From: DTU015 sp012837895
Lineage (GTDB): Bacteria > Bacillota > Sulfobacillia > Fermentithermobacillales > Fermentithermobacillaceae
Direction of reading: 5' to 3'
Assembly: GCA_050952085.1 (NCBI GenBank)
Contig: JBMNKH010000002.1
Coordinates: forward strand, 1 to 64,000
DNA length: 64,000 nucleotides
The notes under the pieces are model-generated. The model was given only the letters and a program-made list of their open reading frames with translations, was not told where the DNA came from and made no database searches. Position 1 is the stretch's first letter; every line of letters starts with the position of its first letter. Made by a program: the position numbers and the translations under genes. Shown here piece after piece: positions 35,804-45,446 of the stretch.

Positions 35804-35819
35804 ACCTTGACAGTCGGGA

Positions 35820-36545
35820 CTACCTCATTCCCCTGATAAGGGAAGACAAGGTTACCAGGGAAAACCCGCGGTCCTGGACGTACCGGGCTAGTTCGTGCAC
35901 ATATTCAGGTTTTGGCACCATACCCTTCTTGGTTACACGGATGATAAGTATATCTCCGGGCTTGAGCGAGTCGCCCAGTTTCCTGGCGGCTTTCTCAGGA
36001 TTACCCCTGAGGGTCTTGCCGTCAACAGAACCTTTGACCGCATAAAACCCCTGCTCAAAAGCTGCGTTAATAAGTTCCGTGTTGAAACGGCCTGATGGGG
36101 GATAGAAAAATGGCATAGGCTCTGATATCTTCATCAGGGCATCCCTTGCGCGGCTCAAGTTCACTTCAACTTCTTCGTAACTTAACCGGTCCATAGCCCT
36201 GTCGGCGGTACCTGACAGCCCAAACTCGTAGCCGGCCTCAATGATCTTCTGGATGAGATCTGCCTGGCTTTCTGCAAAGGTTGCAGAACAGAACCATGTT
36301 GCGCCCATCTCATTTTCCAGCAGCACCGAAAGACACTGATCAACTGCATCAGGGGCAGCCTGGAAAACTTCAACCATCACTCCAATTGCAGGTTCTTGGG
36401 TGGCTACCCTTACCAAGGGCGTTATCTTAGCAGTAGCAGCCGGCTCCCGGACCGCGACTCCCAGTCTCGCGCCTAGAACTACTAAAGCGAAAGCAGCAAA
36501 CAGTGCTATCCTTTGAAAATGGCGCGGTGTTATGCGGATGAGCAA
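35820..36545 (-). CDS. Divergent polysaccharide-deacetylase-fold protein
   Basis: About 241 residues: an N-terminal membrane/signal segment (IALFAAFALVVLGARLGVAV) and a NodB-like domain (FCSATFAESQADLIQKIIEAGYEFGLSG, here cited in parts: FCSATFAESQADLIQ and EAGYEFGLSG; FFYPPSGRFNTELI). The usual metal-binding HxxxH is missing (the position reads GLSGTADRAMD) and the catalytic Asp near the start is not evident. It may be an inactive or altered deacetylase. TTG 36545 has GGAGGGG upstream; the frame opens at 36593. It follows mrfB on the same strand, 58 bases away. Confidence 0.65.
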   Translation of the reverse strand: MLIRITPRHFQRIALFAAFALVVLGARLGVAVREPAATAKITPLVRVATQEPAIGVMVEVFQAAPDAVDQCLSVLLENEMGATWFCSATFAESQADLIQKIIEAGYEFGLSGTADRAMDRLSYEEVEVNLSRARDALMKISEPMPFFYPPSGRFNTELINAAFEQGFYAVKGSVDGKTLRGNPEKAARKLGDSLKPGDILIIRVTKKGMVPKPEYVHELARYVQDRGFSLVTLSSLIRGMR

Positions 36546-36603
36546 GAAGACCCCTCCTTCCTCCGGGCAAGGGGCAAAACCGGGATATCTCAACTGCTAA
36601 TTA

Positions 36604-37857
36604 CTATGAATCCAAAGCTGAGATGATTCTGGAGAGGCGCCTCTTTCTTGAAGCTAACGGCCTGGGAATGGAATCTCCTGATTTGTGACAATGCTCGATG
36701 CAGTCGAGTACGATCTGAAAGGACGTTTCAACGTCGTCAAGGCACAGTTCGTAGTACCTTGCCAGCCATAGGTAATCTTCATACCTCGCCTGGCCGCTGC
36801 TTATCAAGGTTTTCCAGATTGATGCAGCCTTATCCCAATCACCTTGTTTTCTCAATACAGTTGCTAGCATCCTGCTGTGAGCCGCCGTGGTTTCTGAATA
36901 GGATGGACCGGCGTTATCCAGGGCGGCCTGCAGGAAGTGCCTGGCAAGCTCCAACTGTCCCTGGGTTACGTAGTGTCTTCCTACCCCTGCAAGCGCAGAC
37001 GGATCATTGCAGGATTCATAACCCTTGGTGAAAAGGTGCGCTATATACCTTAAGAGCACCACCATGTCCAGGATATCAAGACGGTTGTGCCTGAATACCT
37101 GGCTTAAGACAGAAATGTCATGGTCGCGTTCGTACATGAAATAGAGGGCAGGTATCATCCTTCCCGGAATGTCATCCAGCCGCTTGATCCCGGGAAACCG
37201 TTCTGCACATTCCTTGAGGCTCATCCCGTAAAAGGGATGCCTTCCCAGTTTCCTTACCACGGAATAAAGGTCAAGGTGGATTTTGTCTTCAATATCCGGA
37301 ACAAAGTGTGACATGCCGTTCATGATGAACCTGGTTTGTAGTACAGGTATATCAAAGCACTTGCCGTTGAAGGTCACCAGTACATGTGCAGCAGCGATTT
37401 GTGCACCGATTTCCGCAAGCATGTCTCCTTCTGAGTCACGGTTTTCCAGGAAAAACTGGGTAAGCTCAAATCCGCCGTCTGTCCACCTGCCCAGGCCGGT
37501 GAGGAAAGCTACAGTGCCCGCCCCGGAAAGCCCTGTGGTTTCAATATCAAGGAAAAGCATTTGGCTGCCTGAACCGGGCCTGGATTCTTGGAATCCTGCC
37601 AGGGGTAGGACTGTTTCCAGGGACGTGGGATGGAGCCATTGGTTTGAACCCGCGCTGTAAACCGCTGTATAGACGCTGAACCCTTCTTTAGTCGCCACTT
37701 GTAGCTTCACGTCCGGATAAGCGCAGTCACTCAGGTAGGCAGCCGCGCCGGATGCCCTGGGTTCTTTTCCGGACCGGGCGTACCCGGTAGATTCGTGTTG
37801 CCTCAGGATATCATCAATGCGTTTTCTAAGTTTCTCGATAATCTCCCGGTTGGTCAA
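36604..37857 (-). CDS. mrfB: MrfB-like DEDD 3'-5' exonuclease (YprB)
   Basis: 417 residues. An RNase H-like exonuclease core with FLDIETTGLSG (DxE), FNGKCFDIPVLQTR and, near 240, NRLDILDMVVLLRY supply the acidic residues. A C-terminal TPR-like helical region follows. In Bacillus subtilis MrfB acts with helicase MrfA in excision repair of mitomycin adducts. The start is TTG 37857, with AGGAGG just upstream inside the mrfA end; the genes overlap by 32 bases. Confidence 0.88.
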   Translation of the reverse strand: MTNREIIEKLRKRIDDILRQHESTGYARSGKEPRASGAAAYLSDCAYPDVKLQVATKEGFSVYTAVYSAGSNQWLHPTSLETVLPLAGFQESRPGSGSQMLFLDIETTGLSGAGTVAFLTGLGRWTDGGFELTQFFLENRDSEGDMLAEIGAQIAAAHVLVTFNGKCFDIPVLQTRFIMNGMSHFVPDIEDKIHLDLYSVVRKLGRHPFYGMSLKECAERFPGIKRLDDIPGRMIPALYFMYERDHDISVLSQVFRHNRLDILDMVVLLRYIAHLFTKGYESCNDPSALAGVGRHYVTQGQLELARHFLQAALDNAGPSYSETTAAHSRMLATVLRKQGDWDKAASIWKTLISSGQARYEDYLWLARYYELCLDDVETSFQIVLDCIEHCHKSGDSIPRPLASRKRRLSRIISALDS

Positions 37858-40141
37858 ATCGGGCCTCCTGGGTTATGGATCTTAGCACCTTGACAGCTAA
37901 CCGCTTGACGCCTTCACCAACCTGTTGTTCCGGGCCGGTGCATCCCGGGCAACCTTTGGTGCACGGGCAAGACGAGATCAGGTCAAGCGAAGCCTGCAAA
38001 ATTCCAGGCAGCATTTTGAATGTCTTTTCTGCCAGTCCCACTCCACCTGGGTAGGAGTCGTACAAGTATATTGTGGGCCTGCCGTCATAGACTGAACGCA
38101 CCTCTACTGCTACCCCTAAGTCTCTCTTGTCGCTCATCAGGAACAAGGGAGCTACGTTGAGCAACACATTTGCGATTCCCGAAAGCACGCCTCCTACAGA
38201 ATGGGGGTCCATCCCTTCAGTAACGTCCTGAGAAAGGCTGAACCACATGCCCTGGGTGTGCAAATTCATTTCAGGGATACTAATCTCCCCGGAACCTATG
38301 TTCTCGTTGGTGTAAAGCTTGAGTTTCTTGTAGATTGTAGCCAGGGCGGTGACTATGAGCTCGCCGAAATTCACTTTCACATTGGTAGAGTGATATAGAT
38401 CATCAACAGCCATCACCCTGACTCCCACGGCCAGGTTTGCGTCTGTGTAATAGTCTACATCTACCTGCTTCACATACGCTTTCCTGTCATGGTAGTCCAA
38501 TTTGATCACATGGTACTGCTGTCCTCCGTGCATGTAAATAGCTTGATCGTGGATGAGCATAGGGGCGGAGGCCCAATCCACTTCACCTATGACGTCACTG
38601 CCGTGGGTGGTATCTATTATCACGAAGTTTTCATTTGTGGCAGATCGCAGGCTAATGCCGGCGGCGGGGAATGAGTCTGATGACCAATTCCACTTGGTTG
38701 CTCCTTTATGCAGGATCTTCTGTTCTGCCAGGTGCTCCAGTATATGTTCCACACCGGTTTGGCCCAGCTTTTGCGGCGCTGCGTCACCGTGGTTGAAAGG
38801 CAGTTCGTAGGCTGCACATTTAACATGCTGTCCAAGGATGTAGGGGTTGTCCGGGTTGATCAGGGCATATTCAGGAGACTGGGCGAAGAAATAATCTGGG
38901 TTGTTGACTATGAAACGGTCAAGGGGGGAACCACCTGATATCAGGATGGCCACTGATTTGCCTTGCTTTCTGCCTGCACGCCCGGCTTGCTGCCAGGTAC
39001 TCGCAATCGTTCCCGGATATCCTGCCATGATTACAGCGTCGAGTCCTCCGATATCGATCCCGAGTTCAAGTGCGTTTGTCGCTGCAATCCCCAGGATATC
39101 TCCTTCCCGGATCCCTTTTTCGATGGCCCTTCTTTCACTGGGCAGATAGCCTCCCCGGTACCCTTGGATCCTGTGTTTTTCGAACTCATTGGGGTAAGAA
39201 TCCCGTAGATATTGCACGAGAAGTTCACAGGACATACGCGACCTTGCAAATACAAGGGTTTGGATGCTCTTCTTGACGAACCGTGCAGCGATCCTGGCAG
39301 CTGCGTTTATCGCCGAATGATGTACTGCACCATCCCCATCCGGGCCTGAGGGATTGCAAAAAATGAAATCCTTTTCTGATGTGGGCGCGCCGCTCCGGTC
39401 AATCACTGTGACACGTTCTCCTGTGAGATTCAGGGCAAGTTCCCCCGGGTTTGCGATTGTCGCAGATGCCAGCACAAACTTGGGTTGCGTACCGTAAAAT
39501 GCGCAGATCCGCTTGAGCCGCCTAAGTACGTTAGCCACGTGGCTGCCGAACACGCCCCTGTAGTTGTGCATTTCATCAACTATGACGTACTTCAGGGAGT
39601 TGAACAGTTTTGCCCACCTGGGATGATGGGGGAGGATCGCTTGGTGCAGCATGTCAGGATTGGTGATGATGATCTGGCCCGTTTCCCTTGCAAGCCGCCT
39701 TTTGCTGGCAGGTGTGTCGCCATCAAAGGTAAAACCCTTCACCTTGAAACCACCTTGTTTGGCTGTGTCCTGGATTTCAGCCAACTGGTCCTGGGCGAGT
39801 GCTTTGGTAGGGAATATGTAAAGCGCTCGCACACCGTCATCTTTGAGTATGGCGTCAAGCACAGGCAAGTTATAGCATATTGTCTTGCCTGACGCAGTGG
39901 GTGTCACAACGCATATATTTTCCCCTTGTCTTACGAGGTCGTAGGCCTGTCTTTGATGCGAGTACAAAGCCTCTATTCCTTTGTTTGCCAATGACTGCTT
40001 CAGGGCGGGATGCAAGTCATCAGGAATATCCAGGTACGAACCGGGAGTCGCCGGAAAATGATGCCATGCTGTTACACAAGCGATAAACCGGGGATCCTGG
40101 CGCAATTCAGCCAACACATGTTCCAGATCTTTGCCCTTCAT
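37826..40141 (-). CDS. mrfA: MrfA-type DEAD/DEAH-box repair helicase (YprA)
   Basis: 771 residues. Helicase motifs: VVTPTASGKTICYNLPVL (Walker A), VDEMHNYRGVFGSH (DEAH-like box), ASATIANP, and QQAGRAGRKQG (motif VI). A C-terminal DUF1998/zinc-cysteine region (CPCTKGCPGC) closes the protein. It unwinds DNA 3'-5' in the MrfAB mitomycin-repair pathway. ATG 40141 has GGGAGGA eight bases upstream; the earlier in-frame start at 40258 would run into the amidase promoter region. Confidence 0.9.
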   Translation of the reverse strand: MKGKDLEHVLAELRQDPRFIACVTAWHHFPATPGSYLDIPDDLHPALKQSLANKGIEALYSHQRQAYDLVRQGENICVVTPTASGKTICYNLPVLDAILKDDGVRALYIFPTKALAQDQLAEIQDTAKQGGFKVKGFTFDGDTPASKRRLARETGQIIITNPDMLHQAILPHHPRWAKLFNSLKYVIVDEMHNYRGVFGSHVANVLRRLKRICAFYGTQPKFVLASATIANPGELALNLTGERVTVIDRSGAPTSEKDFIFCNPSGPDGDGAVHHSAINAAARIAARFVKKSIQTLVFARSRMSCELLVQYLRDSYPNEFEKHRIQGYRGGYLPSERRAIEKGIREGDILGIAATNALELGIDIGGLDAVIMAGYPGTIASTWQQAGRAGRKQGKSVAILISGGSPLDRFIVNNPDYFFAQSPEYALINPDNPYILGQHVKCAAYELPFNHGDAAPQKLGQTGVEHILEHLAEQKILHKGATKWNWSSDSFPAAGISLRSATNENFVIIDTTHGSDVIGEVDWASAPMLIHDQAIYMHGGQQYHVIKLDYHDRKAYVKQVDVDYYTDANLAVGVRVMAVDDLYHSTNVKVNFGELIVTALATIYKKLKLYTNENIGSGEISIPEMNLHTQGMWFSLSQDVTEGMDPHSVGGVLSGIANVLLNVAPLFLMSDKRDLGVAVEVRSVYDGRPTIYLYDSYPGGVGLAEKTFKMLPGILQASLDLISSCPCTKGCPGCTGPEQQVGEGVKRLAVKVLRSITQEARFDQPGDYRET

Positions 40142-40260
40142 ATCATGATCCTCCCTTGCTTCGGGATACGTTCCACGTTTTACCTGATGAATATGGCTTT
40201 TGTATGCGGTAGTATCTACATATGACCACCTTATGTCAAGGAAGAAGGAGGGTACCATTA

Positions 40261-41163
40261 ATGGGAAAAGCTAGACCATTGACCGCTCCCTCAACCAAAA
40301 CTATAGCCCTTGCTGCACTTGTGATCATCATTCTCCTTATTCCTGTTCGAGGTGATGCAGCCCCTCTCCTCCGCCTGGGTGATTATGGTGACAGTGTAGC
40401 ACAACTGCAAGAGCTGCTCGTGAATGCAGGCTTCGATCCAGGGCCTGTGGACGGGATCTTTGGCCCAAGGACCCAGGCAGCTACAATGAGTTTTCAAAGA
40501 AGCGCAGGTCTGGTTGTAGACGGTATTGCAGGCCCTGTTACGTGGGGCGCCTTGGAACGCCTGTCAGGTGTATCTAGGGGCGCAGGCCCGTTAAGGGGGA
40601 GGACCATTGTAATAGATCCGGGACACGGTGGGCCGGAACCTGGCGCAATATCATACTGGGGTGACAAGGAGAAGGATTTTACCTTGGGCATTGCCACCAA
40701 GGTGAGGCGCTATCTTGAAGACCAGGGCGCTATTGTAGTCATGACCAGGTACGGGGACTATTCCCCGGGCAGCGATTGGTCACCCCGTCCAGACGAATTG
40801 CTTGCCAGGGTGTCCATAGCTAACTCCAGAGGTGTTGACCTTTTTCTCAGCATACATATTAACGCGTACCCGAAAGACCCCGGCGTGTCAGGGGTAATGG
40901 GTTTCTACAGGGCTGGCTCGTGGGAGTCGCAGCAGCTTGCAAGAACACTTGCCGCTTGCGTGTCAGATTCTACCGGTTTGAGGTACATTGACACCCAACA
41001 GGGCCCGTACTACGTGCTCAACAACACGTACATGCCTGCAGCCTTGATGGAAATAGGCTTTATGACCAACTGGAACGACGTAAGCCTGCTAAGGCAGAAC
41101 TGGTTCCAGGAAGCAGTGGCAAGAGGTCTCGCCAGGGGAGTAAGGGAGTTTCTGAACCGGTAA
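40261..41163 (+). CDS. N-acetylmuramoyl-L-alanine amidase with peptidoglycan-binding domain
   Basis: 300 residues. A signal peptide (TIALAALVIIILLIPVRGDA), a PG_binding_1 domain (about 37-95, LRLGDYGDSVAQLQELL) and an Amidase_3 catalytic domain. Zinc/catalytic motifs are IDPGHGGPEPGAI, LSIHINAYP and ALMEIGFMTN. It cuts the bond between glycan and stem peptide outside the cell. AAGGAGGG precedes ATG 40261. It diverges from mrfA with 119 bases between. Confidence 0.93.
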   Translation: MGKARPLTAPSTKTIALAALVIIILLIPVRGDAAPLLRLGDYGDSVAQLQELLVNAGFDPGPVDGIFGPRTQAATMSFQRSAGLVVDGIAGPVTWGALERLSGVSRGAGPLRGRTIVIDPGHGGPEPGAISYWGDKEKDFTLGIATKVRRYLEDQGAIVVMTRYGDYSPGSDWSPRPDELLARVSIANSRGVDLFLSIHINAYPKDPGVSGVMGFYRAGSWESQQLARTLAACVSDSTGLRYIDTQQGPYYVLNNTYMPAALMEIGFMTNWNDVSLLRQNWFQEAVARGLARGVREFLNR

Positions 41164-41196
41164 GACAAAATATCACTGAAAACAGGATATGCAGGG

Positions 41197-41236
41197 AAAC
41201 CGGTACCTGTGGTTCGCGCGGGTACCGGTTTGTTTG
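41197..41236 (+). terminator. Intrinsic terminator after the amidase gene
   Basis: The stem AAACCGGTACC/GGTACCGGTTT around a 13-base loop, followed by TGTTTGTT. It lies 34 bases past the amidase stop. Confidence 0.8.
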
Positions 41237-41387
41237 TTAACCCTGTTCAGGCAAATCAAGGTGCGCTTGGTAACCATCAAGCGTAGAGCCCATCTATTAC
41301 CTTATGAGTCCCCAAATCCGCTTGATATACTTATGTCAACTATACGTTATGTTAACTATATCCGATTGAGGAGGCAGGCCGGATAAT

Positions 41388-41921
41388 ATGGCCATGGGAA
41401 ACATCCGTTGGAAATATGTGTTGCTGTGGGCTTTGTTGGCGCTGTCTGTACTAAGCCTTGGCAGTTACTGTTATAGAGCATATGCATTGGAGCGTCCCCT
41501 TGAAAAGAAGCTGGCAGAGGACGCTGAAGTGCTAATGGCACAGATTGAGAAAGCAAACGGCAAGACTACTGTCGTTGTCAAACTCAAGTATGTGGACAAC
41601 CTTGCCCAGGCCTATTCCCGGATTGAAGGCACAGTCAAGGCGTCTTTGGGTACACGCGATTATGAAATACTACTCGAAGACAATTCCGATGAAGTCTTGG
41701 AAAAAGCGTATGCGTCGATTCACTATTACGTTGAAGAAGCCAGAATCCGGGGCAATTTCGGTGAAATGGCCCACAGGTCACAGACGGCGCTTGAGGATAC
41801 AAACATAGAGGATTTCCTGCTCACTGTAGACGGGGAAAGAGTTTTCGTTCAGATGCGCATGGACGACAAGTATCTTTACCGGGTGAGGGAAGTCAATTCT
41901 AAAGGGGGCACAGAGTCTTGA
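41388..41921 (+). CDS. Single-pass membrane protein of unknown function
   Basis: 177 residues. One N-terminal membrane span (YVLLWALLALSVLSLGSYC), then an acidic, mixed alpha/beta extracytoplasmic domain (about 35-175). No family is recognised. The stop overlaps the TTG start of the FtsH-like gene (TTGA), so they are translationally coupled and could form a complex. AGGAGG lies about 12 bases before ATG 41388. Confidence 0.75.
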   Translation: MAMGNIRWKYVLLWALLALSVLSLGSYCYRAYALERPLEKKLAEDAEVLMAQIEKANGKTTVVVKLKYVDNLAQAYSRIEGTVKASLGTRDYEILLEDNSDEVLEKAYASIHYYVEEARIRGNFGEMAHRSQTALEDTNIEDFLLTVDGERVFVQMRMDDKYLYRVREVNSKGGTES

Positions 41922-43456
41922 AGCACAAGGAACTGTTGGTTGGAACAGCCCTTGGAATTCTGGGCTTCCTGGTAACGTTGAGGGTTAATGTCTGGCCTGT
42001 ACTTGTCCTATGCGGGCTTGGATATTTGCTGTACACTTCCGGTGGGCAGATCAGGGGAATCGGCAAGAGCAAAGTGGGGACTGTGATCGCTTACACCTCT
42101 ACTGTCAGGTTTGAAGACATAGGAGGACAAGACGTTGCCAAGAGGGAACTGATCGAAGCCCTTGAATTCCTGCGTGACTATGAAAGGGCGAGCGCACTGG
42201 GAATCCGCCCCTTGAAAGGGGTGCTGTTGTCAGGCCCTCCGGGAACGGGTAAGACACTCCTGGCAAAAGCTGCGGCCAGCTATACCGATTCTGTGGTTAT
42301 CTCAGCTTCGGGCTCTGAGTTCATTGAAGTCTATGCGGGGCTTGGCGCTCAACGGATACGTGAATTGTTTTCAGGAGCCAGGAAGCTTGCCAGGGAATAC
42401 AAGAAGCAAGGGGCAGTGATTTTCATAGATGAAATTGAAGTGCTGGCAGGAAAACGCGGCGCCCAAGTGGGCCACCTTGAGTATGACCAGACCTTGAACC
42501 AACTGCTGGTGGAAATGGACGGGCTCAGGTTTGACTCTGATGTAAGGATTCTTGTGATAGCGGCTACAAACCGCCCGGATCTGCTGGACCCGGCCATTAT
42601 GCGGCCTGGCAGGTTTGACCGTACGGTGACTGTAGGCCTTCCAGACAGGAAGGGCAGGCTGGAGATTCTCAAGATCCACCTCCGCAACAAACCTGTTGCA
42701 GATGAGGTTGACCTTGAAGACCTTTCCAGGGAAACCTTTGGCCTGTCAGGAGCTCACCTTGAGAGCTTGTGCAATGAAGCTGCCATCAGCACTTTGCGCA
42801 GGGGCGGGGTGACTATAAGCTCCCAGGACCTTGCAGAAGCGCTCAACAAGGTCATCCTTGGGGAGAAACTGGAAAGACGTCCGTCTGACGGGGAGATGCA
42901 GCGTGTGTGCGCACACGAGGCAGGCCATGCCATAGTGGCTGAAACGATAAGGCCAGGCTCGGTTGCTCATATTACCGTTTCTCCCAGGGGAAACGCACTG
43001 GGTTTTGTGAGGCATTCTCCGGCTGAAGACAGGTATCTTTGCCCTAGGGAAGTGCTTGAAGAAGAAATCCAGATCCTGCTTGCTGGTGCTGCCGCCGAGC
43101 AATTGATGTTTGGTTCAAAAAGCACTGGGGCAGCCAATGATTTCCGTAGGGCTCTGGACCTTGCCAAGAGAATCGTATTGTACGGCATGTCTCCCCTGGG
43201 GGTTGTTGATAAAGAGACAGTGTCCCCGGACTTGCTTGCAAGGGTCACAAATGACATCATTCAAAATGCAGAGAGAAATGCCATGAGGATTCTCAACATG
43301 CACAGGGCTGTGCTTGAGAGGTTATTTCATGAGCTGTTCGAAAAAGAGACTGTTTCATCAGCTGAGTTCAGGCATTATCTCCATGTGCCCGGCAAAGTGT
43401 CGTGGAGATGGAGGAAACCACCTGCCCGGAAGAGTAGAATAAGAAGAAGGATTTGA
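41918..43456 (+). CDS. Short FtsH-like AAA+ zinc protease
   Basis: 512 residues. Two closely spaced membrane spans at the N-terminus (about 5-40) with almost no extracytoplasmic loop, then an AAA+ module: Walker A GPPGTGKT (106-113), Walker B VIFIDEIE, SRH RPGRFDRT. The peptidase domain has HEAGH (333-337) and the third ligand region TGAANDFRRA. Canonical FtsH is about 600-650 residues with a periplasmic domain and long C-terminus; this protein lacks the former. It is likely a specialised membrane protease working with the coupled upstream protein. Start TTG 41918, with AAAGGGGG nine bases before. Confidence 0.85.
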   Translation: MKHKELLVGTALGILGFLVTLRVNVWPVLVLCGLGYLLYTSGGQIRGIGKSKVGTVIAYTSTVRFEDIGGQDVAKRELIEALEFLRDYERASALGIRPLKGVLLSGPPGTGKTLLAKAAASYTDSVVISASGSEFIEVYAGLGAQRIRELFSGARKLAREYKKQGAVIFIDEIEVLAGKRGAQVGHLEYDQTLNQLLVEMDGLRFDSDVRILVIAATNRPDLLDPAIMRPGRFDRTVTVGLPDRKGRLEILKIHLRNKPVADEVDLEDLSRETFGLSGAHLESLCNEAAISTLRRGGVTISSQDLAEALNKVILGEKLERRPSDGEMQRVCAHEAGHAIVAETIRPGSVAHITVSPRGNALGFVRHSPAEDRYLCPREVLEEEIQILLAGAAAEQLMFGSKSTGAANDFRRALDLAKRIVLYGMSPLGVVDKETVSPDLLARVTNDIIQNAERNAMRILNMHRAVLERLFHELFEKETVSSAEFRHYLHVPGKVSWRWRKPPARKSRIRRRI

Positions 43457-43484
43457 GCGCGTGCCTGACTCCGGGGGTGGTGCT

Positions 43485-44750
43485 TTGCAGGCAGAGATAC
43501 TTTCAATAGGTACTGAACTTTTGCTGGGTGAAATCGTAGACACTAACGCCCAATACGTCTCGTCAAGGTTGCGAGATATTGGGGTTAACGTATACAGGAG
43601 AGTGACAGTGGGGGACAACCCTGAGAGGCTTTTGTCCGCTTTCCAGGATTCCATAGGGCGGTCGGACATTGTGATAGCAACAGGAGGGTTGGGCCCCACT
43701 GATGATGATGTCACAGCCAGATGCCTCGCCTCAGCCCTTGGGCGCGGTCTATGCTTCGATGAGGATGCCTGGAACAGCATGCGCCAATCGTACCTCAGGC
43801 GCGGGCGGACCCTTGATGAGGGTAGCCTTTCAGCTAGAAAGCAGGCATTCATAGTAGAGGGCGGGTTCTTCATTCCAAACCCTGTGGGCACAGCTCCAGG
43901 CCAAGGCATTATGGTAGACGGTAAACTCATCTTGTTGCTTCCAGGTCCTCCATCCGAAATGCGGCCTATGTTTGAAAACCACGCTATCCCACTTATCACC
44001 AAGTCATTTTCCAGCCTCACACCTATTTATTGCGTGAACCTCAATATCGTAGGGCTGGGAGAATCACAAGTGGCTGAGGCATTGGCTGACCTGCTGGGAG
44101 GCTCGAATCCTACAGTAGCCCCATACGCAGACTCAGGCCAGGTAAGGCTCAGGATAGCTGCCCAGAGCGCCGATAAGAACGAGGCATTGTCTAGGATCTC
44201 AGGCGTGGAGAAGGAAGTGCGCCGGAGACTGGGTCACCACGTTTACGGTAAGAACGAAGAAACTCTTGAGATGGCCATAGGCAGACTGCTTGCCAGAAGA
44301 GGCCTTACACTTGCTGTGGCTGAGTCTGTCACCGGTGGTTTGATCTGCCACCGGATAACGGGGGTTCCTGGCAGTTCCAAGTATTTCAAAATGGGTATGG
44401 TGGCATATCACCCTGAGGTCAAGATCTCAACCCTGGGGCTCCCGCCTGGCGTGGTACACCGGGAAGGATCCGTGAATGAAGAAGTGGCCTCCGGTATGGC
44501 TGAGAGTGTCCGGCTGCTTGCCGGCGCCACCCTGGGCCTAGCTACTACAGGATTTGCAGGTCCTGACGGAGGTACTTGTAATGAACCTGTGGGTGCGGTA
44601 TACATGGGGCTCAGCCATAAGAAAGCCGGCACAATCACAGAGAAAGCGATTTTCTCCGGCTCAAGAGACAGGATTAAGGTGTTTGCTGCGCAACGCGCCT
44701 TGTATCTCCTGTACCACTTTCTTATAGAGCCCGGCAAGAATAGGGGATAG
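43485..44750 (+). CDS. cinA: CinA-family protein (NMN amidohydrolase type)
   Basis: 421 residues. N-terminal MoCF-like domain (AEILSIGTELLLGEIVDTN, ATGGLGPTDDDVT, LPGPPSEM) and C-terminal CinA deamidase domain (AVAESVTGGLICHRIT, GFAGPDGGT). It recycles pyridine nucleotides by deamidating NMN and hydrolysing ADP-ribose. TTG 43485 fits the usual family N-terminus and follows GGGGGTGG; a GTG at 43461 is possible but adds eight residues. CinA beside recA is common in Bacillota. Confidence 0.9.
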   Translation: MQAEILSIGTELLLGEIVDTNAQYVSSRLRDIGVNVYRRVTVGDNPERLLSAFQDSIGRSDIVIATGGLGPTDDDVTARCLASALGRGLCFDEDAWNSMRQSYLRRGRTLDEGSLSARKQAFIVEGGFFIPNPVGTAPGQGIMVDGKLILLLPGPPSEMRPMFENHAIPLITKSFSSLTPIYCVNLNIVGLGESQVAEALADLLGGSNPTVAPYADSGQVRLRIAAQSADKNEALSRISGVEKEVRRRLGHHVYGKNEETLEMAIGRLLARRGLTLAVAESVTGGLICHRITGVPGSSKYFKMGMVAYHPEVKISTLGLPPGVVHREGSVNEEVASGMAESVRLLAGATLGLATTGFAGPDGGTCNEPVGAVYMGLSHKKAGTITEKAIFSGSRDRIKVFAAQRALYLLYHFLIEPGKNRG

Positions 44751-44755
44751 TCCAG

Positions 44756-45355
44756 ATGGCGGCCGATAGTCTAAGAGGCTTTGTGTGTGTATCTCTTGCG
44801 CCAGAGGTTAGAGTGTTTCTAAGAGATTTCATGGCTGAGGCCAGGAAGTCGTTTCCGGCCTTCCGGTTCGTGCCAAGCGACAACCTTCACATCACCCTTG
44901 AGTTTCTGGGCAATGATGTTCCGAGGGCTACGGTTCCCAGGCTTCTTGAAGCTATAGGGGGATCGGTTGAAGACATCGATCCTTTTGACCTGTGTTTGGG
45001 ATACGCATCGGCGTTTCCCCCTAAGGGGCTGCCAAGAGTCTTGTATGTAGGGACAGGGAAGGGAACTGACCGGCTTGTGCAACTTGCCCATAGTGTAAGG
45101 TCAGCTTTGCGCCCCCTTGGATTTGAGGCGGATAAGCCATTTCAGTCGCACATTACCCTGGCCAGAAGGAAGAGAGGGGTCCATCCTGCGGGGGCTCCTA
45201 ATGAACGTGCCCTATGGAAAAAGGCGTTTTCCCGATGGTGCGATGCAAGCTTGTGCTGGCACGTCTCTGAAGTGCTTCTAATGGAGAGTACTTTGGCCCC
45301 TACAGGTGCTGTATACAGTGAACTGGGCCGGGTGGCATTGCCAGGGCGCCGGTGA
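44756..45355 (+). CDS. thpR: RNA 2',3'-cyclic phosphodiesterase (2H family)
   Basis: 199 residues with the two HxTx motifs of 2H phosphoesterases: HITLEFLG (about 43) and HITLARRK (about 130). It opens 2',3'-cyclic phosphates on RNA ends. It lies five bases after cinA with GGGGA upstream, so the two are probably in one operon. Confidence 0.92.
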   Translation: MAADSLRGFVCVSLAPEVRVFLRDFMAEARKSFPAFRFVPSDNLHITLEFLGNDVPRATVPRLLEAIGGSVEDIDPFDLCLGYASAFPPKGLPRVLYVGTGKGTDRLVQLAHSVRSALRPLGFEADKPFQSHITLARRKRGVHPAGAPNERALWKKAFSRWCDASLCWHVSEVLLMESTLAPTGAVYSELGRVALPGRR

Positions 45356-45362
45356 GGCGAGA

Positions 45363-45391
45363 TTGCCCCTTGTTCTTCCTAATGTTATACT
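45363..45391 (+). promoter_or_regulatory. Probable recA promoter
   Basis: TTGCCC (45363-45368), a 17-base spacer and TATACT (45386-45391), 55 bases before recA. I found no clear LexA/DinR box (GAAC-N4-GTTC) beside it. Confidence 0.5.
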
Positions 45392-45446
45392 TTGTTTGGG
45401 AATAGACTGCCAGGGTTTGAGGCGACTCTAAGGAGTGAAATGCTAT

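Noticed and set aside
45363..45446. SOS (LexA/DinR) box before recA
   Set aside because: No GAAC-N4-GTTC-like site is found; only partial half-site resemblance.
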